NCBI GenBank assembly: GCA_963806015.1
Contig: CAWDWM010000005.1
Location: forward strand, 434,001-498,000
Length of the DNA stretch: 64,000 bases
Origin: JAOPZW01 sp963806015
GTDB taxonomy: Bacteria; Actinomycetota; Thermoleophilia; Solirubrobacterales; Solirubrobacteraceae
Direction: 5' to 3'
Positions 1-8,316 of the stretch are shown one piece after another; the first letter of the stretch is position 1; each line of letters starts with the position of its first letter. The position numbers and the translations under genes are program-made. The notes beneath the pieces are model-generated. The model ran no database searches. It worked only from the letters and a program-made list of their open reading frames with translations, and had not been told where the DNA came from.

Positions 1-1
1 C

Positions 2-202
2 TGCGCGGGGACGCTGAACCAGGCCGCCCTGGCCCGCGGGCACGGGCGCGCGGCGGCGACGATGTGGCTGATCGCGGCCACCGTCTTCGTCGTGTGGATG
101 GTCGTGCCGATCGTGGACGACGAGCTCGTGCGCACCGAGGTCGGCTACGCGGGTGCGGCGGCGCTGCTGTGCGCGCTGCTGCGCTGGCTCTACCGCCGGT
201 AG
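2..202 (+). CDS. C-terminal end of a membrane protein (5' part outside window)
   Basis: Open frame entering from the left edge and stopping at TAG 200-202, 66 residues visible. A hydrophobic stretch (MWLIAATVFVVWMVVPIV) is followed by a second short hydrophobic segment (GYAGAAALLCALLRWLY) and a basic end, as in the last helices of a polytopic protein. The LNQAALARG start of the visible part recalls the end of polysaccharide flippase/MATE-like proteins, but this is a weak resemblance and the function is not settled by the fragment. Confidence 0.5.
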   Translation, partial: CAGTLNQAALARGHGRAAATMWLIAATVFVVWMVVPIVDDELVRTEVGYAGAAALLCALLRWLYRR

Positions 203-225
203 TGGTCCGCGGTGGCAGCGGCAAT

Positions 226-270
226 GCGCGACGTCTAAGGCATCAACGAGGGGAGGGTGTCCCGGGCGCC
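226..270 (+). repeat. Diverged copy of dispersed intergenic repeat (copy 1)
   Basis: Positions 237-256 match 17 of 20 bases of the core AAAGCATCACCGAGGGGAAG found three more times at 20866-20885, 63001-63020 and 63194-63213, and are followed, as in the other copies, by a C-rich/G-rich block ending in GGCGCC. No gene is supported here. It lies in the 203-565 gap, which otherwise holds a possible gene remnant (343-492) and a hairpin (503-542). Confidence 0.5.
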
Positions 271-342
271 GGTGATGGTGCCCAGGGGCGGAGTTCGCGC
301 ACTCTTCGCGCGCGTTTCGCAACACGTTCGCCGCGGGACGGC

Positions 343-492
343 GTGTGGCCCGCCCAGCAGCACAGCTTCCCGCTGCGCTGGAGCGGCGTCACGGGCGCCG
401 AATCGCTGCGCGGCCTCGTCGAATGGGACGGCGCGGGCGACGGCAACGTGCTGGCCGCCTCGGTGGTGCGCCTGACCCCCGGCGCCCACTAG
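343..492 (+). other. Possible C-terminal gene remnant
   Basis: A short frame ending at TAG 490-492 reads as ordinary protein (for example FPLRWSGVTGAESLRGLVEW) with charged and hydrophobic residues alternating, unlike most noise frames here. It has no convincing start or ribosome binding site and no family I recognise. It may be the 3' end of a gene whose front was lost; it could also be chance coding in GC-rich DNA. Confidence 0.25.
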
Positions 493-502
493 AGAGCGCC
501 GA

Positions 503-542
503 ACGTCGGTCCTACCCCCTGCAGAGGGGGGAAGACCGACGT
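503..542. promoter_or_regulatory. Bipartite hairpin upstream of YjbR gene
   Basis: ACGTCGGTC (503-511) pairs perfectly with GACCGACGT (534-542); inside it CCCCCT (515-520) pairs with AGGGGG (525-530) around GCAG. It sits 23 bases before the ATG at 566, so it is either a terminator of what lies upstream or an operator/5'-UTR structure of the YjbR gene. Confidence 0.5.
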
Positions 543-565
543 CCGGCCCCCGTAGGCTTCGCGGC

Positions 566-910
566 ATGCCGACGTGGGATGACGTGGTGGCCATCGGCGC
601 CCGCTTTCCGGGCGTTGAGGTCACGACGTCCTACGGCACGCCGGCGCTGAAGGTCGCCGGAGGCTTCATGTGCCGGCTGCGCACCGACCCCGACGCGCTC
701 GTGCTGCGCGTCGTCGACCTCGGCGAGCGCGAGGCGCTCCTGCAGGGCCAGCCCGAGGCGTTCTTCACCACGCCCCACTACGACGGCCACCCCTCGGTCC
801 TGGTGCGCCTGCCGGCCGTCGACCCGGCCGAGCTCGCCGAGCTGCTCGAGGAGGCGTGGCGCCTGCGCGCCCCCAAGCGCCTCATCGCCCAGCACGACGC
901 GGCGCGCTGA
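566..910 (+). CDS. MmcQ/YjbR-like protein
   Basis: 114-residue protein of the MmcQ/YjbR (CyaY-like fold) family, small single-domain proteins of about 110-120 residues often described as DNA-binding, with no proven biochemical role. Visible family features are the N-terminal helix WDDVVAIGARFPGVE, the TSYGTPALKV strand pair, a lone CRLR strand, FFTTPHYDGHPSVLVRL in the middle and a C-terminal helix with WRLRAPKRL. The length is normal. It stands alone, starting 23 bases after a strong hairpin, so it is probably monocistronic. Confidence 0.85.
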   Translation: MPTWDDVVAIGARFPGVEVTTSYGTPALKVAGGFMCRLRTDPDALVLRVVDLGEREALLQGQPEAFFTTPHYDGHPSVLVRLPAVDPAELAELLEEAWRLRAPKRLIAQHDAAR

Positions 911-1007
911 CCCAGGCTCTCAGCCGGATCTCAGCGTCCTGACAGGGCGCTGCGAGCATCGCCGCCCATCGTGTTGCCTCGTCAAGCAACCGGAAGGAAC
1001 TCCCCAT

Positions 1008-1436
1008 ATGTCCCGTACCGTCTCGAAGGCGCTCATGGCCGTCGCCGGCGTCGCCGCGCTCGCCCTCGGCGGCTCCGCCCTGGCGGGTGCCGCCGGCCAG
1101 AGCACGACCACGCAGAGCTCGACCGCCCAGGGCTACGGCCCCCAGGGCTATGGCGCCCCCGGCCAGCCGCCCAGCGGCACGAAGCCCGACCCGAGCAAGG
1201 GCGGGCACGTCGGGCGCAACGGCCAGCGCGAGACGCTGCTCACGGGTGACACCGCCGCCAAGGTCAAGGCCGCCGCGCTGGCCAAGGTCCCGGGCGCGAC
1301 GGTCGAGCGCGTCGAGACCGACGCCGACCACGGCTCGCCGTACGAGGCGCACCTGCGCGAGTCCGACGGCACCGAGCTCGAGGTCCTCGTGGACAAGAGC
1401 TTCGCGGTGACCGCCGTCAACACGATGCAGCACTGA
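1008..1436 (+). CDS. Secreted PepSY-like domain protein
   Basis: 142 residues. Residues 1-30 form a signal peptide (basic start, SKALMAVAGVAALALGGSALAGA). A Gln/Gly/Pro-rich linker (about 31-70) follows, then a PepSY-like domain (about 78-138): LLTGDTAAKVKAAALAKVPGA, a conserved-type PYEAHL strand, and DGTELEVLVDKSFAVTAV. PepSY domains are usually thought to restrain proteases or act as small extracytoplasmic modules; no catalytic residues are expected. A GGAAGGA ribosome site precedes the ATG by about 8 bases. It is convergent with the FtsX-type permease, with a terminator between them. Confidence 0.8.
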   Translation: MSRTVSKALMAVAGVAALALGGSALAGAAGQSTTTQSSTAQGYGPQGYGAPGQPPSGTKPDPSKGGHVGRNGQRETLLTGDTAAKVKAAALAKVPGATVERVETDADHGSPYEAHLRESDGTELEVLVDKSFAVTAVNTMQH

Positions 1437-1446
1437 GGAAGCTGGC

Positions 1447-1473
1447 GGCGGGCGCGGCCGTGCCGCGCCCGCC
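1447..1473. terminator. Bidirectional terminator hairpin
   Basis: GGCGGGCGCGGC and its exact complement form a 12-bp perfect stem around a CGT loop, placed between the convergent stops of the PepSY gene (1436) and the ABC permease (1482). There is no long U-tract, as is common in high-GC actinobacteria. Confidence 0.75.
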
Positions 1474-1481
1474 ACGCTTCG

Positions 1482-4043
1482 TCACTCGTAGGCGAGCGCC
1501 TGGAGGACGTCGAGCTTCGAGGCCCGGCGGGCCGGGAGGGCCGCTGCGCCCACGCCGGCGACGCCGGCCAGGACGAGCAGGAACAACAGCGTCACCACCG
1601 GGATCGAGAGGGTGAAGTCGTCGAGCGGCCGCGTGAACAGCACCGCCAGGACCACGCCCATGACCACACCCAGAACGGCCCCGATGAGCGAGGTGATGAC
1701 GGCCTCCCAGCGCACGATCCGCTTGACCTGCTTGCGGGAGGTGCCGATCGCCCGCAGCATGCCCAGCTCGCGCGTGCGCTCGCTGATCGAGAGCACGAGC
1801 GTGTTCACGATGCCGAAGAGCGACACGATGATCGCGAGGGCCAGCAGCGCGTAGATGAGACTCAGCAGCTGGTTGACCTGCCCGGCGATGTCGTCCTTGA
1901 ACTCCTGGTTGGTCAGCACCTCGGCCTCGGGGTAGCGGGCGTCGAGGAGGCTCTTGATCTGCTTCTTGATCGCCGCCTGATCGGCGCCGGGGTCGGCGCC
2001 GACGAGACCGAAGGCGTCCTTGGGCTCGCCGAACTGCGTCTGCGCGACCGCGTTGGTCACCGTCAGGTTGGCCAGCAGGCCGCCCTTGTCGTCGACGATG
2101 CCGATCACCTTGGGGGCGATGTGCTTGCCGTTGGGCGTCGTCACCTGCAGCGTGTCGCCGAGCTTGGTGTCGTGCGAGTCCGCGTAGCCCTTCTTGACCA
2201 GCACGTCGCCCGGCCCGAGATCGCGGACGGCAGCCTCGCCACCTGCCTTCATGTCGAGCTTGTAGAGGCCGGGGAACGTGCGCGGGTCGATCGAGGAGAC
2301 CGATTGGTTGCCGCTCACGCCGCGGACCTTGGCCTCCGAGAAGCGCACGCCGCTGACGCTCGAGACGCCGTCGACGCGGTCGACGCTGCGCAGCACCTCG
2401 GGCGAGAACGGCGAGAAGCCGTCGGTGTTCTGCACCACGAAGGCGCTCTTGAGGTTCTTGTCGATGGCGCCGTTGATGGTCGCCTTCGCCCCGGCCGCGA
2501 AGATCGACGCGAAGGTGACGAGCGCGACGCCGATCATGAGCGCCGCAGCGGTCACCGCGGTGCGCCCCGGCTGGCGGACGGAGTTCTCGCGTGCGAGCTG
2601 GCCGGTGATGCCGGTCGCGCGCTCGATCGGGGCCCCGATGATGTTCGCCAGCGGCCGCACCAGTCGCGGCGAGAGCAGCGCGACGCCCAGGAAGGTCAGC
2701 GCGGCGCCGCCGCCCATGAACGAGATGGCGGCGCTGTCGGACTTCAGGCTGCCGAAGAGCCCGACGCACATGAGCCCCACGCCGATCGCGAGCAGCAGAC
2801 CGGCGGCGATGGCCATCCGCCGCCCGCGCCCGTGCTGCATCGGCACGGCGCCCTCGCGCAGGGCCTCCACCGGCGGCACGCGCATCGCGCGCACCGCCGG
2901 CGCGATGCTGGCGACGAGACTCACCACCGTGCCCACGAGGACCGTCACGATCACGGTGCGGCCCTCGATGACGACGCCCTTGCTCGGCAGGTCGGCGCCG
3001 AACGCCTTGAAGAGGGCGCGCAGCAGCGCGGCCGTCCCGATGCCCAGGAGGAAGCCGACGACGCCGCCGACGAAGCCCAGCGCAAGCCCCTCGGTGACGA
3101 CCGCCCGCCAGATCTGGCGGCGCGACGCGCCGAGGGTGCGCAGCAGCGCGAACTCGCGCATGCGCTGGGCGACGGTGATCGAGAAGGTGTTGAAGATCAG
3201 GAAGGCGCCCACGAACAGCGCGATGAAGGCGAACGCGAGCAGGAAGGTCTTCAGGAACCCGAGGTTGTCGCGGATGTCCTTGGATTCCTTGTCCGCCTGC
3301 TCCTGACCCGTGCGCACGTCGACCGTCGGGCCGAGCACCCGCGTCAGTTGCGACTTGAGCTGCTGCGGCGAGACGCCGGGCTTGGCGGCGACCTGGATCT
3401 CGTCGAAGCCGTCGCCCTTGCCGAGCATCCGCTGGGCTTCGGGCAGCACGAGGTCGAGCACCGCGGCGCCGCCGAACGAGCTCAGGCCGGCGATCTGGGT
3501 CGTCCCGACGAGCGTGTAGCACTTGCGCGGCGCGGTCGCCACGGCGCAGACCTTGTCGCCGACCTTCCAGTTCTCCTTGTCGGCCGTCGCGGCGTCGATC
3601 GCCGCCTCGTCGGCGTTCTGCGGCCTGCGGCCCGTCTTGAGCGTGAAGCCCTGGAAGCGCGGAACCTCGGCGACCGAGGCGATGAAGTTCGGGGCCCCGC
3701 CCTTGCCGATGCGCTTGCCGTCGTTGCCCAGGATCGTGCCGGCGTCGAAGATCGAGCCCTCCGCGTTGGCCACGCCCGGCTGCTGGCGCACCTTGTCCAG
3801 CACCGGCCCGGGGACCGTGGGCGCGGTGCCGCCGTTGTTGGTCGTGTCGATCGTCTTGTGCGGCGTGATCGCCGCGTCGGTCCCGCGGTTGGAAACCGTG
3901 AAGATCGTGTCGAAGGCGTTGTTGATCGAGTCGGTGAAGACATAGGTGCCGGCGATCAGCGTCGTCCCCAGGACGACGGCCAGCACGGTCAGCGCGAGGC
4001 GCAGCTTGCGGGCGAACAGCCCGCGCCGGGCGACCTTGCCCAT
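1482..4043 (-). CDS. FtsX-family ABC transporter permease
   Basis: 853-residue permease of the MacB/FtsX superfamily. It has the duplicated plan of two FtsX units: TM1 near residues 14-35 (LRLALTVLAVVLGTTLIAG), a large extracytoplasmic domain, three helices around 270-410, an inter-repeat helix pair near 430-480, then a second extracytoplasmic domain and three C-terminal helices ending ASKLDVLQALAYE. The LRTLGAS and LRAIGTS coupling motifs seen after the helices are typical. The ATG at 4043 was chosen because the ATPase stop (TAG 4048-4046) lies 2 bases upstream, giving translational coupling. With the ATPase it should form an exporter or mechanotransmission-type complex, probably controlled by the adjacent two-component system. 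Confidence 0.9.
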   Translation of the reverse strand: MGKVARRGLFARKLRLALTVLAVVLGTTLIAGTYVFTDSINNAFDTIFTVSNRGTDAAITPHKTIDTTNNGGTAPTVPGPVLDKVRQQPGVANAEGSIFDAGTILGNDGKRIGKGGAPNFIASVAEVPRFQGFTLKTGRRPQNADEAAIDAATADKENWKVGDKVCAVATAPRKCYTLVGTTQIAGLSSFGGAAVLDLVLPEAQRMLGKGDGFDEIQVAAKPGVSPQQLKSQLTRVLGPTVDVRTGQEQADKESKDIRDNLGFLKTFLLAFAFIALFVGAFLIFNTFSITVAQRMREFALLRTLGASRRQIWRAVVTEGLALGFVGGVVGFLLGIGTAALLRALFKAFGADLPSKGVVIEGRTVIVTVLVGTVVSLVASIAPAVRAMRVPPVEALREGAVPMQHGRGRRMAIAAGLLLAIGVGLMCVGLFGSLKSDSAAISFMGGGAALTFLGVALLSPRLVRPLANIIGAPIERATGITGQLARENSVRQPGRTAVTAAALMIGVALVTFASIFAAGAKATINGAIDKNLKSAFVVQNTDGFSPFSPEVLRSVDRVDGVSSVSGVRFSEAKVRGVSGNQSVSSIDPRTFPGLYKLDMKAGGEAAVRDLGPGDVLVKKGYADSHDTKLGDTLQVTTPNGKHIAPKVIGIVDDKGGLLANLTVTNAVAQTQFGEPKDAFGLVGADPGADQAAIKKQIKSLLDARYPEAEVLTNQEFKDDIAGQVNQLLSLIYALLALAIIVSLFGIVNTLVLSISERTRELGMLRAIGTSRKQVKRIVRWEAVITSLIGAVLGVVMGVVLAVLFTRPLDDFTLSIPVVTLLFLLVLAGVAGVGAAALPARRASKLDVLQALAYE

Positions 4044-4045
4044 GC

Positions 4046-4780
4046 CTAGCCGACCGCCTTCATGAGGTCGAGCACGTCGTCCGCCGTGTGGGCCTCGCCG
4101 TCGTGGACGATGCGCCCGTCGCCGAGTACCAAGAGGCGATCGGCGTGGGATGCGGCCACCGCGTCGTGGGTGACCATGATCACCGTCTGGCCGAACTCGT
4201 CGACCGAGCGGCGCAGCAGACCGAGCAGCTCCCCCGAGGACTTGGAGTCGAGGTTGCCGGTCGGCTCGTCGGCGAAGATGACCGCAGGCTGCGAGGCCAT
4301 GGCCCGCGCCACCGCGACACGCTGCTGCTGGCCGCCCGACAGCTCGGACGGGCGGTGGTCGAGGCGATCGCGCAGGCCGATGGTGTCGATGAGCCGGTTC
4401 AGCCACTCCTCGTCGGGCTTGCGCCCGGCAATCGACATCGGCAGCACGATGTTCTCGCGGGCGTCGAGGACCGGCAGCAGGTTGAAAGACTGAAAGACGA
4501 AGCCGACCTTGTCGCGGCGCAGGTTGGTCAGCCGCTTGTCGTCGAGGTCGACGAGCTCGACGCCGTCGAGCACGACCGAGCCGCTGGTGGGCCGGTCCAG
4601 GCCGGCGAGGATGTGCATCAGGGTCGACTTGCCGGAGCCGGAGGGCCCCATGATCGCGGTGAAGCGACCAGCCGGGAACCCGACGGTGATCCCGTCGAGC
4701 GCGCGGACCGCGGCCTCGCCTTCGCCGTACACGCGCACGACGTCGGCAGCCGACACCAGCAGGGGTTCGGGCACATTCAT
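4046..4780 (-). CDS. ABC transporter ATP-binding protein (MacB/LolD type)
   Basis: 244-residue ATPase partner of the FtsX-type permease directly downstream. Walker A GPSGSGKST (about 45-53), Q-loop FVFQSFNLLP, signature LSGGQQQR, Walker B VIFADEPTGNLD and the switch histidine VTHD are all intact. The LolD/MacB/FtsE subfamily is indicated by the SFNLLP and EPTGNLD context. ATP hydrolysis would drive conformational change in the permease; the substrate is unknown. Starts at ATG 4780; its upstream region carries two palindromes (4816-4846). Confidence 0.92.
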   Translation of the reverse strand: MNVPEPLLVSAADVVRVYGEGEAAVRALDGITVGFPAGRFTAIMGPSGSGKSTLMHILAGLDRPTSGSVVLDGVELVDLDDKRLTNLRRDKVGFVFQSFNLLPVLDARENIVLPMSIAGRKPDEEWLNRLIDTIGLRDRLDHRPSELSGGQQQRVAVARAMASQPAVIFADEPTGNLDSKSSGELLGLLRRSVDEFGQTVIMVTHDAVAASHADRLLVLGDGRIVHDGEAHTADDVLDLMKAVG

Positions 4781-4815
4781 GGACGGCAGCGTCGCAAACC
4801 CGGCGCCCTGCGTAG

Positions 4816-4846
4816 GTACGGCTGCCCGTACTGGGTCCCCTAGGGG
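4816..4846. promoter_or_regulatory. Candidate operator upstream of ABC transporter operon
   Basis: GTACGG-CTGC-CCGTAC (4816-4831) is a perfect 6-bp dyad and CCCCTAGGGG (4837-4846) is a perfect palindrome. Both lie 36-66 bases upstream of the ATPase start and just past the response-regulator stop, so they are well placed for a NarL-type regulator. Binding by the neighbouring regulator is inference. Confidence 0.5.
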
Positions 4847-4870
4847 AAGCCCCGGGGTCGCCGGCGGCGC

Positions 4871-5515
4871 TCAGGCCTTCAAATAGGTGAGCACCGCCAG
4901 CACGCGGCGGTGGTCGTCGGCCGTGGGCGGCAGGTTGAGCTTGGTGAAGATGCTCGTCACGTGCTTCTCGACCGCGCGCTCGGTGACCACCAGCTCGGTG
5001 GCGATCGCGTGATTGGAGCGGCCCTCGGCCATGAGCGCGAGCACCTGGCGCTCGCGCGGGGAGATCTCGGCCAGCGGATCCTCCTGGCGGCGTCGGCCGA
5101 GCAGGCGCGAGACGACCTCGGGGTCCAGGGCGCTGCCGCCCTCCCCCACGCGCCGGACGGCGTCGATGAAGCGCTCGAGGTCGGCGACGCGATCCTTCAG
5201 CAGGTAGCCCACGCCCTCGGCGTTGGAGCTCAGCAGCTCCATCGCGTAGGCCTCCTCGATGTACTGCGAGAGGACGAGCACGCCGGTGCCGGGGTGCTTG
5301 TCGCGGATCTCGGCCGCGGCCCGCAGACCCTCGTCGGTGTGCGTGGGCGGCATGCGGACGTCGACGATCGCGACGTCGGGCTTGTGGGCGCCGACCTTGC
5401 GCAGCAGGTCCTCGCCGTCGCCCGCCTGGGCGACCACCTCGAGGCCCGCCTCCTCGAGCAGGCGCGCGACCCCTTCGCGCAGCAGCAGGCTGTCGTCGGC
5501 CAGGACTACGCGCAC
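4871..5515 (-). CDS. NarL/FixJ-family response regulator
   Basis: 214 residues. Receiver domain (1-120) with acidic pair D7/D8, phospho-acceptor D52 (AIVDVRMPP) and a lysine in YLLKDR; LuxR-type helix-turn-helix at about 150-197 (ISPRERQVLALMAEGRSNHA, then ERAVEKHVTSIFTKL). The GTG start overlaps the kinase stop by 10 bases, so kinase and regulator are translationally coupled. It likely controls the adjacent ABC exporter; such pairing of a HisKA_3 kinase, NarL regulator and FtsX-type transporter is common in actinobacteria. Confidence 0.92.
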   Translation of the reverse strand: MRVVLADDSLLLREGVARLLEEAGLEVVAQAGDGEDLLRKVGAHKPDVAIVDVRMPPTHTDEGLRAAAEIRDKHPGTGVLVLSQYIEEAYAMELLSSNAEGVGYLLKDRVADLERFIDAVRRVGEGGSALDPEVVSRLLGRRRQEDPLAEISPRERQVLALMAEGRSNHAIATELVVTERAVEKHVTSIFTKLNLPPTADDHRRVLAVLTYLKA

Positions 5516-7263
5516 GGAACCTCGGCCCTCACGGTCGTGCCCTCCCCGGGCGGCGAATGGACCTCGAGGCGCCCGTCGAGCGCCGCGAGCCGGTCGGCCA
5601 GGCCGCGCAGGCCGGTGCCGATCGTGGGATCGGCCCCGCCGACCCCGTCGTCGTGCACCTCGACGACGGCGTAGGAGCCGTTGCGCCGGATGCGCACCGC
5701 GGCGGTGGACGCCCCGGCGTACTTGACGACGTTGGTGAGCGCCTCGGCCACGACGAAGTAGGCGGCCGCCTCGACAGGGGCAGGCAGTCGTTCGGCTGGC
5801 ATCTGGTCGAGACTAACCGGTAGCGGGGCTCGCTCGGCGAGCGCCTCGAGCGCGGGCTCCAGGCCGCGGTCGGTGAGAACGGCGGGATGGATGCCGCGCG
5901 CGAGCTCGCGCAGCTCCTCCAGAGCGCGGGCCAGCTCGTCGCGCGCGGCGTCGAGCATGGCGCCGGCCGCGGCCTCCTCGCCCTCCTCGAGGCGGCGCTT
6001 GGCCAGCCCGAGCTGCAGCGAGAGCGCGACCAGGCGCTGCTGGGCGCCGTCGTGCAGATCGCGCTCCAGGCGCCGGCGCTCGAACATCGAGACCTCGACC
6101 AGGCGCGAGCGCGAGGTCTGCAGCTCGTCCAGGCGGGCGCGCAGCTCCGCCTCCAGGCGCTCGTTCTCCAGCGCCAGGGCGGCCGACGCGGCCACGGCGC
6201 GCACCAGCCCGGGCTCGTCGGCGAGCGACGCGTCGTGGATGATCGCGCCCACGCGGATGCCCTCGCGCTCGACCTCGGTGACGGCGCGGCCGGAGCCCGC
6301 CTCGGGCAGCGCGACCGGGCGCCCGTCGAAGGTCACGTAGTGGCCGGCCGACGGGCGCCAGTAGACGAGCTTGAGCGAGCGGTCGCCCAGGGCGTCGGCC
6401 AGCGCGTGCCCCAGCGAGCGATCGGCCTCGGGGTTGTTGAGGCGCTCGATCAGCTCGCCGACGGCCCCGGCGCGGGAGTAGCGACTGCGCACGAGGCCGG
6501 CCAGGAAGGCGAAGGGCAGCACGGCGAAGGCGATCAGGGCCAGCAGCCCGGCGATGTCGCCGATCTTGCCCGGCAGCCCGAGCACGTCGATCACGAAGGC
6601 GACGCCGAGCAGCCCGACGAGGGCCGTTCCCGTCCACAGCATCGGCGCCAGGGCGCGCCGCTGGGGCGGCGTGGCGGCGCGGCGCTTCTGCAGGAGCAGC
6701 ACGAACGTGCTGACGAGCACCACGACGGCGACGAAGGTCGACGTGTAGTCGAAGACGTCGGCGAGGTCGGGCGCGTCGACGATCGCGAACACGTTGTCGG
6801 GGCGCGGGCCCTTCAGGTCGCTCGCGATGTCGCCGCCGAGCAGGAAGAAGGGCAGGCGCACGGCGAGCACGTCGAGGTAGCCGGCGGCGATCGTCGCGCG
6901 CTGCGCGAAGGTCTCCAGGCGCCCCGTCGGGAACGAGAGCACCATCTGGATGACGAGCACCAGATAGAGCGGCTCGACGTAGCTGCCGATCGTGTAGACC
7001 GTCGAGTTGTTGGACTCCGTCAGCCCGGAGAGGAACCAGGCGATCCCGACCCCGGTCATCAGCAGCCCGAAGCGGTTCAGCGGGCGCCGCCACCAGGCGA
7101 AGACCCCGGTGCCGATGAAGCTCAGCCCGATGAGCGGGCCGAGCAGCGCGGTGACGAGCTTCTGATCCTCGTGGCTCGAGGTCAGCGCGAGCGCCACGTC
7201 GAGGCCCGCGAAGATGACCCCGAGGGCGAAGAGGGCGAGCAGGGCGCGGCGCAGGCCGAGCAT
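5506..7263 (-). CDS. Membrane sensor histidine kinase (HisKA_3 type)
   Basis: 585 residues. The N-terminal 260 residues are strongly hydrophobic with about seven membrane segments, followed by a GAF-like linker (about 270-380). The dimerisation/phospho-acceptor motif ERDLHDGAQQRL puts the phosphorylated histidine at H404. The ATPase end shows an N-box-like VAEALTNVVKYA, the G1 box VHDDGVGGA and the GTGLRGLADR lid. This is the NarX/DesK-like class that works with NarL-type regulators; the regulator overlaps its 3' end. The many helices suggest membrane sensing, but the stimulus cannot be read from sequence. Confidence 0.9.
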   Translation of the reverse strand: MLGLRRALLALFALGVIFAGLDVALALTSSHEDQKLVTALLGPLIGLSFIGTGVFAWWRRPLNRFGLLMTGVGIAWFLSGLTESNNSTVYTIGSYVEPLYLVLVIQMVLSFPTGRLETFAQRATIAAGYLDVLAVRLPFFLLGGDIASDLKGPRPDNVFAIVDAPDLADVFDYTSTFVAVVVLVSTFVLLLQKRRAATPPQRRALAPMLWTGTALVGLLGVAFVIDVLGLPGKIGDIAGLLALIAFAVLPFAFLAGLVRSRYSRAGAVGELIERLNNPEADRSLGHALADALGDRSLKLVYWRPSAGHYVTFDGRPVALPEAGSGRAVTEVEREGIRVGAIIHDASLADEPGLVRAVAASAALALENERLEAELRARLDELQTSRSRLVEVSMFERRRLERDLHDGAQQRLVALSLQLGLAKRRLEEGEEAAAGAMLDAARDELARALEELRELARGIHPAVLTDRGLEPALEALAERAPLPVSLDQMPAERLPAPVEAAAYFVVAEALTNVVKYAGASTAAVRIRRNGSYAVVEVHDDGVGGADPTIGTGLRGLADRLAALDGRLEVHSPPGEGTTVRAEVPCA

Positions 7264-7270
7264 GGCGGGT

Positions 7271-7621
7271 CTAGAGCAGCTCGGCTATGGCTGCGCCGGA
7301 GAGATCGCCCTTGGAGATGAATCCGCGGGCGCCGCTTCCGGAGACGAGAGGGCCGAAGTCGGACGAGTCGCGGCTGGAGGTCAGGACCACGGCCGGAGCG
7401 CCGTTGTGGGCGGTGATCCGCTCGGCCACCTGGAACCCGTCGAGATCGGGGAGGTTGACGTCGAGGAGCACCAGATCGGGGTGCAGGCGGCAGGCCTCCA
7501 TGATGGCCGTCGTGCCGTCCGGCGCCTCGCCGATGACGTCGTAACCCTCGGCCTCCAGCAGCATCCGGGCGGTGGCCCGGAAGGTCGGATGATCGTCGAC
7601 TATGAGAACGGTGGTGCCCAC
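7271..7621 (-). CDS. Single-domain response regulator (receiver only)
   Basis: 116 residues that make one complete CheY-like receiver: acidic pair D9/D10, phospho-acceptor D54 (LVLLDVNLP), a T/S position in VVLTSSRDS and a lysine in FISKGDLS. There is no output domain. The stop lies 7 bases upstream of the histidine kinase ATG, so it heads the same transcription unit as kinase, NarL regulator and perhaps the exporter. It could act as a phosphate sink or a second target of the kinase; the sequence does not decide this. Confidence 0.88.
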   Translation of the reverse strand: MGTTVLIVDDHPTFRATARMLLEAEGYDVIGEAPDGTTAIMEACRLHPDLVLLDVNLPDLDGFQVAERITAHNGAPAVVLTSSRDSSDFGPLVSGSGARGFISKGDLSGAAIAELL

Positions 7622-7665
7622 TGGTAAAAGGATTGTCGTCCGTTCCTCAAGCTCTCCGCATACGG

Positions 7666-8316
7666 CTAGCTACACCCGGCCGCGGCGGCGACCCTGCGGA
7701 AGGCTGCCCCGGGCTCCACGTCCCCGAACACGGAAGTTCCGGCCACGAAGAGCGTCGCACCCGCCTCGGCGCACGGACCGGCGGTGCGCTCGTCGATTCC
7801 GCCGTCGACCTCGAGCTCGACATCGGGGCCCACGAGGGCCCGCAGACGGCGGATCTTGTCCAGCGAGGCGGGGATGAAGTCCTGACCGCCCCAGCCCGGG
7901 TTGACGGTCATGCACAGCACCGACCACAGCTCGCCCCGGACCTCCGACAGCGCCTCCACCGGGGTCGAGGGCGTGAGCGCGACGCCCGCGGTGCAGCCCG
8001 CCTCCTGGATCGCCTGCACGGCCTTGTGGACGTGCGGCGTGGCCTCGTAGTGCACGGTGATGTTGTTGGCGCCCGCCGCGGCGAAGGCGGCGACGTGGTT
8101 CTCCGGGCGCTCGATCATCAGGTGGATGTCGAGCAGGACGTCGAAGTCGCGCAGCCCCGCCACGGCCTGCGGGCCCATCGACAGGGTCGGCACGAAGTGC
8201 CCGTCCATGATGTCGATGTGGATGACCTGCGCGCCGGCGTCGACCACCGTCTGCACCTGCTCGTGCAGGCGCCCGAAGTCGGCGGCCAGGATGGAGGGGG
8301 CGACGCGGCGCGTCAT
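7666..8316 (-). CDS. rpe: Ribulose-phosphate 3-epimerase
   Basis: 216-residue TIM barrel that interconverts ribulose-5-phosphate and xylulose-5-phosphate in the pentose phosphate pathway. Metal and catalytic residues are present: SILAADF near the start, HIDIMDGHFVP (H33, D35), DIHLMI, GWGGQ and VDGGI near the phosphate site. The ATG at 8316 overlaps the stop of the zinc-ribbon gene (ATGA). Order rsmB, zinc ribbon, rpe fits the known actinobacterial fmt-rsmB-rpe neighbourhood. Ends CS-TAG at 7666. Confidence 0.95.
   Translation of the reverse strand: MTRRVAPSILAADFGRLHEQVQTVVDAGAQVIHIDIMDGHFVPTLSMGPQAVAGLRDFDVLLDIHLMIERPENHVAAFAAAGANNITVHYEATPHVHKAVQAIQEAGCTAGVALTPSTPVEALSEVRGELWSVLCMTVNPGWGGQDFIPASLDKIRRLRALVGPDVELEVDGGIDERTAGPCAEAGATLFVAGTSVFGDVEPGAAFRRVAAAAGCS

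Noticed and set aside
2121..4049. Long open frame on the plus strand opposite the ABC permease
   Set aside because: It is the antisense of a well-supported permease, has biased Arg/Ala/Asp content and no ribosome site.
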